Part shown: piece by piece, positions 36,246 to 43,504 of the stretch
Layout: each line of letters starts with the position of its first letter
How positions within the stretch are numbered: the stretch's first letter is position 1
Origin: Planctomycetales bacterium
GTDB lineage: Bacteria; Planctomycetota; Planctomycetia; Pirellulales; Pirellulaceae
Direction: 5' to 3'
NCBI GenBank assembly: GCA_020426845.1
Contig: JAGQPF010000087.1
Location: 1 to 64,000, forward strand
DNA: 64,000 bases
Program-made: the position numbers and the translations under genes
The notes under the pieces: generated by a model
What the model saw: the letters and a program-made list of their open reading frames with translations, nothing else
The model's database searches: none
Told to the model about the DNA's origin: nothing

Positions 36246-36560
36246 TCACGGATGCTGTTGGCTGCCGCTGTCCGTCATCGCCGCGGCGAGCTTTTCGGAC
36301 TTTTCTGCGTCGGACAACGCCGCCCACTTTTCGGGGCAACCTTCGCAGCAAAAGCCGATGGTCTTGCCTTCGTAGTTGGCGGCCAGTTTTCCGTTCGGCT
36401 TGCCGCCCATGATGGGGCACTTCGCATTGGCGATTGCCGTCAGGTCGATGGACTCTGTGGGCGCCGCCGTCTCTGCCGTGGGGCTGTCGGATGGAGATGT
36501 GCAGCCCAGCAGCGTTGCGATGGCCAGGACAGTAAGGAAACCAATAACGGTTCGGTTCAT
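36246..36560 (-). CDS. YHS-type metal-binding lipoprotein
   Basis: A 104-residue lipoprotein. The signal IGFLTVLAIATLLGC gives a lipobox with lipidated Cys20. The mature domain has the YHS-like pattern KCPIMGGKPNG followed by TIGFCCEGCPEKWAAL, with four cysteines suited to bind copper or a similar ion. It lies upstream of cusB on the same strand, separated by a repeat cluster, so it probably acts as a periplasmic metal chaperone for the efflux system. The ATG at 36560 gives the lipoprotein signal. Its stop codon is contributed by a repeat edge, so the original C-terminus may have been altered. Confidence 0.82.
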   Translation of the reverse strand: MNRTVIGFLTVLAIATLLGCTSPSDSPTAETAAPTESIDLTAIANAKCPIMGGKPNGKLAANYEGKTIGFCCEGCPEKWAALSDAEKSEKLAAAMTDSGSQQHP

Positions 36561-36796
36561 TTCAATGCTCGTTGAGGAGAGTGCGGTGTTTGGGAACGCC
36601 AAGAAACTAGCGGTTGGCTGCAATGCACAAGTGATCGCAAGCCTTCGCCGGAGCAGCTCTTACTGCAGAGCGCGGCCAGGATGCTTGGCGCAGGATGCGA
36701 ATGCCGGCAAATCGCCGTTGCTACGCGAAGGAGATGGAAGGCCCGCTCGCCAGTGTTGGCGGGGCATGGTGCTGCTATGCACTGCCGATGAGCGTT

Positions 36797-36840
36797 CGGG
36801 CCTCCATCGCAGGCGAGCCTTGTGAGGTCCGGCGGACCGG
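36797..36840 (-). repeat. Dispersed palindromic element, copy 2 (intergenic)
   Basis: CGGGCCTCCATCGCAGGCGA, then GCCTTGTGAGGTCCGGCGGACCGG, differs from the other copies at about four positions. It lies in the 327-base gap between the YHS lipoprotein start and the Cys-rich gene's 3' end, and no gene there is convincing. Confidence 0.85.
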
Positions 36841-36887
36841 GCTGCTTGCGAGGAAACGAGGGAATGATTCTTCCCGTGTCCCTGAGC

Positions 36888-37409
36888 TTAGAGTCGCCAC
36901 ACGCAGAGGAGAGTCTGGTAGCAACAGCCAGAATCAAGTGGCGCGATGCTCTCGTTGTGTCCGCGAACACCGTCCGTTTTCGGAACGAGGCAGAAAGCAG
37001 CTGCGCTCGTCGAGGCGAGCTGGTTCAGCAGCACTTCGGATTCCACCGCTCGTGAACGCGGCCCGCGGTCCACAGGCATCGGCGCCAATCGGCAGAGGCA
37101 GACAGCGGAAACACCGGTCGGGCCTCCATCGCAGGCGACCCTTATGAGGCCCGAGGGACCGGTTGGACGGTTCGCTGTCCTGACCTTAGCTGGGCGGGCT
37201 GACGAAACCTTCACGGCGCAGCAGCAACAGGTGGTTGCGGACGAGCTGGCCTCGCCACAACAACAACCAGTGCACGCTGTGCTTGTCGGTCGTTCGCAAC
37301 TTGCTTCACCGCAACCGGCGATGGCGACAGCACCCAACACCGATTGCGTCAACATCGTGACGATCAGTGAAAGGCTGACGGCAATGCGGATTGGTCGGAA
37401 GTTTTCCAT
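36888..37409 (-). CDS. Exported Cys-rich protein interrupted by the palindromic element
   Basis: A 173-residue frame that I do not recognise. It has a good signal peptide (IRIAVSLSLIVTMLTQSVLGAVA) followed by a Cys-dense stretch CGEASC...CTGCCCGEASS and TTCCCCAVK (about 30-60). About 20 residues later the dispersed element is read in frame as [13 protein letters not shown], and the remainder has no clear pattern until a CCYQTLLC end. The signal and Cys cluster suggest a real exported metal-binding or metallothionein-like protein beside the CusAB genes. The part after the element may be read-through of former intergenic DNA. No strong ribosome-binding site is visible. Confidence 0.5.
   Translation of the reverse strand: MENFRPIRIAVSLSLIVTMLTQSVLGAVAIAGCGEASCERPTSTACTGCCCGEASSSATTCCCCAVKVSSARPAKVRTANRPTGPSGLIRVACDGGPTGVSAVCLCRLAPMPVDRGPRSRAVESEVLLNQLASTSAAAFCLVPKTDGVRGHNESIAPLDSGCCYQTLLCVWRL
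37119..37162 (-). repeat. Dispersed palindromic element, copy 3 (inside the Cys-rich gene)
   Basis: CGGGCCTCCATCGCAGGCGA, then CCCTTATGAGGCCCGAGGGACCGG, preceded by ACCGGT. It is translated on the minus strand as [15 protein letters not shown]. Confidence 0.85.
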
Positions 37410-37545
37410 TGCAGGACCCGAAGGAGGAACCTTGAGCGGGTACCTCACATTATCAGTACGTTCGAAAGGTCAGGCAAGTCGGATTCGGTTGCGTCCATTG
37501 CATTTACGTTGGACAGTTTTACGACACCTCAGGCGCTCGGATGCC

Positions 37546-39162
37546 ATGATGACACGGAAAAATGGCGTTTCGGCGGTCCACCGACGCTCTGTCGGCGGAC
37601 TCGCGCTGATGCTCGTCGCGCAGCTGTCGGGATGCGCTTGGCGCCACCGCGACGCTGGCGACCCAGCCTTGCACCCCACGTCGGTGGTGCGCGACGCTGC
37701 CGGTGAAACTGCCCAACCGTCACAACCGGCCCCCTCGGTTCACCAAACGGCGTTCACCGCCGGGACAACTCCGGCGGCTGCCGGGAATCCGGGTCGGCTC
37801 GCGGTTTCGCCGGCCAACGCTGCGGCCGTTCAGCGGGAGTTCACGGCCGAGAACGAAACGACAGACCTCGAGTTTTTGGTCGCGCAAGCCGTCGCAGCAC
37901 ATCCCAAAATCGTGGCGGCGCGGCAGCGAGTCGCTGCGTTCAGCCATCGTGTTCCCCAGGCGACGGCGCTCGACAATCCTCTGTTCAACAACACGTTTTG
38001 GTCGATTCAAGACCAAGCGTTGCAGACCGCCGGCGGTCGCATGGCGCATCAATTCGCGCTCAGCCAAAAGGTGCCGTGGCCCGAGAAACGAACCGTGCGC
38101 GGCGACGTTGCCAGTCGCGAGGTGTGGATCGCTCAGGCCGAAGTGGCAAAGGCCGAGCGTGAGATCATCGAGGCGGTGCAGTTGGCGTACTACGAGCTCT
38201 GGTTGGCAGACGCTCTGACGGCCATTGTGGAAGAGAACAAAGAGGTAGTCGGCGACCTGCTGACGGTTGCCGAGGCGCGGAACGAAGCCGGCGGCCCGCA
38301 GCGAGACGTGCTGCGAGCCCAATTGGAGGCCGACAAGCTCGAAGAACAACTGATTCAGTTGCGCAGACAGAAAGAGCAAGCGCGAGCGGACCTTGGCGCA
38401 CTGGTCCGCCAGCCCGTGGACCTGATGCCGACCGCATACCATGATCTGCAGATCGCCGAGACAATTCCCGAGCTCGAGTACTTGGTCGCCCGAGCGGAAC
38501 AATGCAATCCATCGCTGCGCGGACTCGCGGCCGAGATTGCTCGTGATCGAGCCAAAGAGCGGCTGGCATGCCTCGAAAAGTACCCTGACCTTCAGCTGGG
38601 ACTTGGCTACGCGATCCTCGACGACAACACCAACGCGCTGAGCCCTGTGGCCAATGGCCACGACAATCTCAACTTTACGCTCGGCGTCACGTTGCCGATA
38701 TGGCGAGACCGCATTGACGCGGGAGTGCGTGAGGCTGCTCATCAACGCAGCAGCTCGATCAGCCGGCGGGAGGCCGAGCGTGATCGATTGCGAGGCCAGC
38801 TGCGCCGACAGGTTGCCGCCACCTACGCGGCCATCGAGCAACTCGACCTGTTTCGCAATCGCCTCGTTCCTCGCACGGAGCAAGCCCTGGAGGTTGCTTT
38901 GGCGGACTATCAGGGCAAACGTGCCGACTTCAAGGAGCTGGTCGACATTTACCGGGAGCTGCTCTCATACCAGGTGCAAGTCGCGCGGACGAAAGCCACG
39001 CTTGCCGGCACGCTGGCTCAGATTGAACGACTGGTTGGCTCGCAGGTCGATATGTCGGTGGAGTTTGCCGCAGGAGAAGACGCACCCGACGGAATGCAAG
39101 GCCAAGGCGCCGCCGTGGTTGCTGATCTACGGTTCGAGCGAGAGAATCCATTGGCGAACTAG
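37546..39162 (+). CDS. TolC-family outer-membrane efflux lipoprotein
   Basis: A 538-residue lipoprotein (GGLALMLVAQLSGC lipobox) with two outer-membrane-efflux repeats. The mature start is disordered and Pro/Ala-rich. The first repeat begins ETTDLEFLVAQAVAAHPKIVAARQRVAAFSHRVPQATALDNP and the second ELEYLVARAEQCNPSLRGLAAEIARDRAKERLACLEKYPDLQLGLGY. Long helical coiled coils follow each. It should trimerise as the outer-membrane channel for CusAB, although it is transcribed divergently. The ATG at 37546 (or the next one at 37549) gives the lipoprotein signal; the frame is open for 200 further codons through a palindromic element. Its 3' end overlaps the convergent dehydrogenase gene by 36 bases. 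Confidence 0.88.
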   Translation: MMTRKNGVSAVHRRSVGGLALMLVAQLSGCAWRHRDAGDPALHPTSVVRDAAGETAQPSQPAPSVHQTAFTAGTTPAAAGNPGRLAVSPANAAAVQREFTAENETTDLEFLVAQAVAAHPKIVAARQRVAAFSHRVPQATALDNPLFNNTFWSIQDQALQTAGGRMAHQFALSQKVPWPEKRTVRGDVASREVWIAQAEVAKAEREIIEAVQLAYYELWLADALTAIVEENKEVVGDLLTVAEARNEAGGPQRDVLRAQLEADKLEEQLIQLRRQKEQARADLGALVRQPVDLMPTAYHDLQIAETIPELEYLVARAEQCNPSLRGLAAEIARDRAKERLACLEKYPDLQLGLGYAILDDNTNALSPVANGHDNLNFTLGVTLPIWRDRIDAGVREAAHQRSSSISRREAERDRLRGQLRRQVAATYAAIEQLDLFRNRLVPRTEQALEVALADYQGKRADFKELVDIYRELLSYQVQVARTKATLAGTLAQIERLVGSQVDMSVEFAAGEDAPDGMQGQGAAVVADLRFERENPLAN

Positions 39163-41490
39163 CTCGACCGCTTCGCGGTGTTGCGTGCGCCTGCCGAGAT
39201 AGGGCATGGCCGTCTCGTGCTCGAAGGTGGACAAGCGGCGAAACAGCGCCGAGTCGTCGGGTAATCCCGGCTTGACGATGCGGTTCGGCTTCGCGCCGTC
39301 GATGACGAAGTACTCGGTGGCGGCCTTGCCGTCAATGATTTGTGCTTCGTTCAACGAGGTGGCGATGCTCGCGTCAAATTGAGTGCGCTGTGTGCCCTCG
39401 GGATAGTGGCAAAAGCTGCAGTTGCTGTGCAGGTACGACCGCACGCGATACTCCAGCGACGCGGCGCTGTCGATCGGCGCTAGACGCGGCAGTGCAGTCG
39501 CCTGCTCGTCATTCAACGGATGCAACAACAGGCCTTGTTGTGACCAGGAGACAAGCTGGTTGACGGCGGCGCCCTCCGCGTCGACAACTTCACGATTGAG
39601 TTGCCGCTGGGAGACCCCCAGCACCGAGTAGCTGGGGTTGTGGCAGACCACGCAGTCGCGATGCCCCGGCAGACGATATTGGAAAGTGTCGCCCTCGATG
39701 CTGGCCGCTTTCGGGACATGCGTTATCGTGAGCTCTTCTCGTTCTAGACGCAGTTCTGCGTCAGTCTGCTCTTCATTCCAAAGATAGGACGCGCCGGCCA
39801 CGCCGCCTTCCTCATCGACGAACAGCACTCGCGTCTCGATTCGTCTTGGTTGATTGTGGGACGGGCCATCGACTAAGTCGGCGGGATTCTCAAAGTGTTT
39901 GATCAGCGTCGTTCCGGGCGGGAATTGCCACGCGTCGGCGTCGCTGTTGTCGATCGACACACCGGGCGGCAATCGCAGCCAGCGATTCTTCTGCATGCCA
40001 TCGGACCACAGCGGCGTGTTCACGTCGTAATGGACGAACCCGGGCGCCAACTGAAAAGCCTGCACATCGGCGAAAAGACCGGTTTCCGACAGCCACTGAG
40101 GCAGCGGCGGTGAGCTCTCTGTCCGCCGCAGCTCGTGCACGGAGGCCGTCTCGGGCGTGGAGGCGAAATGAGTCAGAAAGATGCGGCCACGCGCATCGGC
40201 GGAGATGTTCGTCAGGCTGGCGTGCCGCTTGCCGCTAGGGAGTCTTAACAGCAGTTGTTTGTCGGCGGGATCCTCGGGGTGGATGCTCCAGATGCGGCCC
40301 GACTGATTGTCACCGAACAGGTAGCGCCCCTTGAGCTCGGGGTAGAGATCGCCACGGTAGACCAAGCCGCCGACGATGCAATAGTCCTGGTCAGCGTGTT
40401 CATACTCATAGAACGGCCCGACGGGATCGCCGATCAACGGACTTGGCGGAACGCCTTGGAGGTAGCTTTCATCGAACGGCAAGCTGCCTTCCAGATAGCT
40501 CCATTGATGATTCGAGCCTCGTCGCGGCCGCTCGATCTGTTCCATGCGGTCCTGACCCACTTCTCCCACCCAAACATCGCCGGTGAGCGCATCGACGCTC
40601 ATGCGATAAGGGCTCCGCAGCCCAATCGACCAAAACTCCGGATTCGCGCCCGGCACATCCAGAAAAGGATTGTCGGCTGGCACAAAGTAATGTTGGCGGA
40701 GCACGCCGCGATGCCGTTGCTTGATCGGACGGCTGATCTCTCCGCCGCGCTGATCGACATCGATGCGGAGAATTCCTGACAAGAGCTGGTCATCAATTCG
40801 CTGGGAGTTGGACTTGTTGTCTTTCCACTCGCCGTTGTCGCCGACCGACACGAGCAGAAACCCGTCTTGGTCGAACTCCAAGGCGCCGCCGACGTGATGG
40901 TGGGTCTCGAGCAGCTGCTCAATCAGCACCTGCTCGTTGGGCGGCGGGATGGGCGGCGGGGCGGGCGAGTCGCGATCGGCGTCCAATATGTCGCCCAAGT
41001 CGAACGCCGAGACTCGATAGCGAAACGGAGTCTGATCGGTTTGGTGGAGCTGATAGAAAACGTAAATTTTGCGATGCTGTTTGGACTCGGCGAAGCGCGG
41101 GTGAATGGCGAAGGAATAGAGCCATTGGACCTCTTTCGAGCGGATATCGACAAGCGTCCGCACCGAAAGTCCGTCGTCGGTGCGTTGCAGCTGCAGGACT
41201 TGGCCCGGAAATGTGGCCACGATCCAGCTATCCTCCGATGTCGGATGGGCGCGGAGCTGCATGGCGCCGCACAACGCATCCGTTTCGGGAAAGGCGTCCA
41301 CCACCGTCCAGGGATCGACGGCCGTCCGCACGGCTGTTGTGCGGAGCGGTTGGGAAAGCAGCTGCGCCGGTTGAATCATCGCCGGCGCCACTTCCGTCAC
41401 TTGCCGAGCGACGCGCGCTTGGTGTGACACGAGCGCGGCCGCGCCGCCACCAAAGATGCTGATCAAGACGGTCAGTCCGAGTTGTCGCAT
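39127..41490 (-). CDS. Sugar dehydrogenase (Glc/sorbosone type) fused to a two-heme cytochrome c-like domain
   Basis: A 787-residue exported protein. After a hydrophobic N-terminus, residues about 60-430 form a glucose/sorbosone dehydrogenase propeller (WLYSFAIHPRFAE, HHVGGALEFDQDGFLLVSVGDNGEWKDN, YRMSVDALTGDVWVGEVGQDRMEQIE, GDPVGPFYEYEH). From about 460 a planctomycete-type C-terminal region follows, ending with two heme-like sites, CVVCH in GHRDCVVCHNPSYSVLG and CSFCH in LHSNCSFCHYPEG. This suggests oxidation of a sugar or alcohol with direct electron transfer in the periplasm. The stop codon lies inside the convergent tolC gene. It is 90 bases downstream of the lectin-like gene, so it could be the last gene of that operon. 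Confidence 0.87.
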   Translation of the reverse strand: MRQLGLTVLISIFGGGAAALVSHQARVARQVTEVAPAMIQPAQLLSQPLRTTAVRTAVDPWTVVDAFPETDALCGAMQLRAHPTSEDSWIVATFPGQVLQLQRTDDGLSVRTLVDIRSKEVQWLYSFAIHPRFAESKQHRKIYVFYQLHQTDQTPFRYRVSAFDLGDILDADRDSPAPPPIPPPNEQVLIEQLLETHHHVGGALEFDQDGFLLVSVGDNGEWKDNKSNSQRIDDQLLSGILRIDVDQRGGEISRPIKQRHRGVLRQHYFVPADNPFLDVPGANPEFWSIGLRSPYRMSVDALTGDVWVGEVGQDRMEQIERPRRGSNHQWSYLEGSLPFDESYLQGVPPSPLIGDPVGPFYEYEHADQDYCIVGGLVYRGDLYPELKGRYLFGDNQSGRIWSIHPEDPADKQLLLRLPSGKRHASLTNISADARGRIFLTHFASTPETASVHELRRTESSPPLPQWLSETGLFADVQAFQLAPGFVHYDVNTPLWSDGMQKNRWLRLPPGVSIDNSDADAWQFPPGTTLIKHFENPADLVDGPSHNQPRRIETRVLFVDEEGGVAGASYLWNEEQTDAELRLEREELTITHVPKAASIEGDTFQYRLPGHRDCVVCHNPSYSVLGVSQRQLNREVVDAEGAAVNQLVSWSQQGLLLHPLNDEQATALPRLAPIDSAASLEYRVRSYLHSNCSFCHYPEGTQRTQFDASIATSLNEAQIIDGKAATEYFVIDGAKPNRIVKPGLPDDSALFRRLSTFEHETAMPYLGRRTQHREAVELVRQWILSLEP

Positions 41491-41580
41491 GACATGAGCC
41501 TGTCGTAGAGTTGGAGTGTCTTAGTTCCCGGGACGCACTCTGCGCGGTCGCGCACCTGTGGACAGTCAAGTTCTCGAGCT

Positions 41581-42435
41581 TTAACGTTGACGGAGGAGAA
41601 GCAGCGCGGCGACTAGCAGAACTTGTCCGCCAACGAGCATGTACCACCAACGGAACCGATGTTGCTTGGGAGCTTGCACGGCATACAAGCTGTCGATCGT
41701 GAGCTGCAATTTGCGAAGCAGGAAGTCGGCACTTGTATTGCCTTCCTTTTGCCGCGTGCAATAAGCGCCTACTTTGCGAATGTCCTCGGTCGGGCAGGGC
41801 AGGGAGAACAGTTCGCGTGCGGTTCCATCGCCCGCGTGATCGACAATCTGAAAGCTCGCAGTGTCGCCGCGGCGAGCGATCACGAATTCGCCGTCCTCGA
41901 ACGGCCGGTCAAAGTACTTTTGCACTGGCTCCTCGACGAAACGGCCGAGCAACTCGGCGCGAATCCGCGTGCCTTTGCCGGGACGTGCGAGCAGCGCGAG
42001 CTGCAGGACGGTTTGACGCTCGTCGTCCAGGGCGACGGAGAACAACAACCCCTGGCCCCAGCCAGCGACGGGTTCATCAAGCCGATTGACTTGCCAGTCG
42101 AGACGCGCTTCAAAGTCGCCTTGGCCGCTGACGACCATCTTGACGTTCGTGCTGCCGGGAATCACGCCGGCAACATCCCCGCCTTGTCGGACGCGAACGC
42201 CGCTTGAAGTGACATCGGCCCGGTCGTCGCTTCCGGGAGCAGGCCCGGTGAACTCGATGATCGGGTCACGATTGGCGTAAGCCAGATTGGCAATGAGCTC
42301 TTCAACCGCGAGTGATGGCGTGACCAGCGTGGCCGTAGCGACGAGGGCCGCCAGCGCCATGACAGCAGTGTGGTGGGCCCTGTCAAATCGGTGTGAGGCA
42401 GAAAGGGAGCGGGCGGGATCATGCATTCGAGTCAT
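41581..42435 (-). CDS. Membrane-anchored lectin-like (LamG/DUF1583-like) protein
   Basis: A 284-residue protein with an N-terminal signal or anchor ([20 protein letters not shown]), a beta-rich domain at about 45-245 and a C-terminal membrane helix ([17 protein letters not shown]) ending in basic residues. The domain has [30 protein letters not shown] and [16 protein letters not shown], which also occur in the N-terminal part of the glycosyltransferase at 43.5-45.7 kb. The resemblance to concanavalin-like DUF1583 proteins is from memory and unchecked. The ATG overlaps the stop of the DUF1559 gene (ATGA), so translation is coupled. Function unknown; glycan or surface binding is a guess. Confidence 0.75.
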   Translation of the reverse strand: MTRMHDPARSLSASHRFDRAHHTAVMALAALVATATLVTPSLAVEELIANLAYANRDPIIEFTGPAPGSDDRADVTSSGVRVRQGGDVAGVIPGSTNVKMVVSGQGDFEARLDWQVNRLDEPVAGWGQGLLFSVALDDERQTVLQLALLARPGKGTRIRAELLGRFVEEPVQKYFDRPFEDGEFVIARRGDTASFQIVDHAGDGTARELFSLPCPTEDIRKVGAYCTRQKEGNTSADFLLRKLQLTIDSLYAVQAPKQHRFRWWYMLVGGQVLLVAALLLLRQR

Positions 42436-43424
42436 GGCGCGTCGATGGCCTCCACGTCGGAGCCGTTGGGAGTGAGCAGAGCGCGAAGTACGGGGAAGGT
42501 GATCGTGCCCGTGACAAACTGTGTGGACCCGTCTGCGCGAGAAAACATCGCGCCTCCCGGGTGGGCGGAGCCCCAGTTGTCCTTAAAGGCGATGTCTCGC
42601 CCATCTGGGACGATCGTCAGGCCGGAGCGAGCTGTGCCCTTCGAGCCTCCTGAAAAGATCGGCTCGTCCCAGTACCAGCTGGTGGGCACGTGCACGGTGA
42701 AGTCGAACGCCTTCTCCCCAAGCATCAGGGTTTGGGAAAGCCCGTCGGTGATGAACGCCACTCGCTTCACCTCCGGATAGTTGGTGGCGATCTTGCTATT
42801 GGCGCAGTAATCGGTGCGAGCCCACGCCCACCCGGCCGACTCGTACTGGCCAAAGGCGTCGTTGACGGTCGGCAATGGATCGGGTCGGCTGCGCGACGGG
42901 CAGAGGTACATCGGCTGCCGCTCGGCGATAGCCAGCCGGTCGTAGGCCGCCTTCTGCTCGAGATACGGCAAGATGGCGAACGACCAGGCGCCGGGCTGGG
43001 TCGCGGGCGCCGCTCCGGGCCGGCCTATGCCCCACTGGTGAAATGTCCCGTACAAAGTGTCAGTGGTGGTGATGATCGTCGGCGCCCCCGATGTGGAGTC
43101 GATGGTGCTGTCCGGCGTGAAGCCGCCGTTGCCCGGCAACATGCGGAAGGTGTCTGCATGCAACTGAATGGCGAGACTGAGCTGATGCAAATGGTTGGCG
43201 CAGCTGATCCGCCGCGCCGTTTCACGGGCCATCTGCACTGCGGGCAGCAACAAGCTGACCAACAGGGAAATGATCGACATCACCACCAGCAACTCTACCA
43301 GTGTGAATCCGTTTCGACAGTTCGGGCCTCCATCGCAGGCGACCCTTGTGAGGCCCGGTGGGTGGTTCGCACAGCGGCGACTGCTTGAACCATGAGAAGC
43401 GTCACAATGTCGCATCGGGCTCAT
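42432..43424 (-). CDS. DUF1559 pseudopilin with a leader extended by the palindromic element
   Basis: A 330-residue planctomycete pseudopilin. The type IV prepilin motif [27 protein letters not shown] is followed by [23 protein letters not shown]. The C-terminal H-x9-DG motif of this family is present as [12 protein letters not shown]. Cleavage after Gly39 would release the pilin-like protein. The leader of 36-39 residues is unusually long because the dispersed element is translated within it as [12 protein letters not shown]. No start codon lies between the element and the cleavage site, so the element must be translated. Start candidates are 43424 and 43415. It is coupled to the following lectin-like gene. 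Confidence 0.9.
   Translation of the reverse strand: MSPMRHCDASHGSSSRRCANHPPGLTRVACDGGPNCRNGFTLVELLVVMSIISLLVSLLLPAVQMARETARRISCANHLHQLSLAIQLHADTFRMLPGNGGFTPDSTIDSTSGAPTIITTTDTLYGTFHQWGIGRPGAAPATQPGAWSFAILPYLEQKAAYDRLAIAERQPMYLCPSRSRPDPLPTVNDAFGQYESAGWAWARTDYCANSKIATNYPEVKRVAFITDGLSQTLMLGEKAFDFTVHVPTSWYWDEPIFSGGSKGTARSGLTIVPDGRDIAFKDNWGSAHPGGAMFSRADGSTQFVTGTITFPVLRALLTPNGSDVEAIDAP
43323..43366 (-). repeat. Dispersed palindromic element, copy 4 (inside the DUF1559 leader)
   Basis: CGGGCCTCCATCGCAGGCGA, then CCCTTGTGAGGCCCGGTGG. This is the consensus form of the 8-bp stem and 19-base loop. It is read on the minus strand as [13 protein letters not shown] directly before the prepilin cleavage motif. 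Confidence 0.88.
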
Positions 43425-43504
43425 GTCATGAAGCTCCGGTTTGAGTAGGGCGCCAACGAGTCACTGCAACGTCGCGTCGATACATTGCGTGATCCGTTGC
43501 GAGA

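Noticed and set aside
36557-36970. 137-residue minus-strand frame containing the element
   Set aside because: It has no signal or domain, overlaps the YHS lipoprotein start and exists mainly because the element is free of stops.
36946-37545. 200-codon upstream extension of the TolC gene
   Set aside because: It runs through a palindromic element and antisense to the Cys-rich gene; the ATG at 37546 gives a proper lipoprotein signal.
37720-38883. Minus-strand open frame of 387 codons
   Set aside because: Antisense to the TolC-family gene, which has clear efflux-protein repeats.
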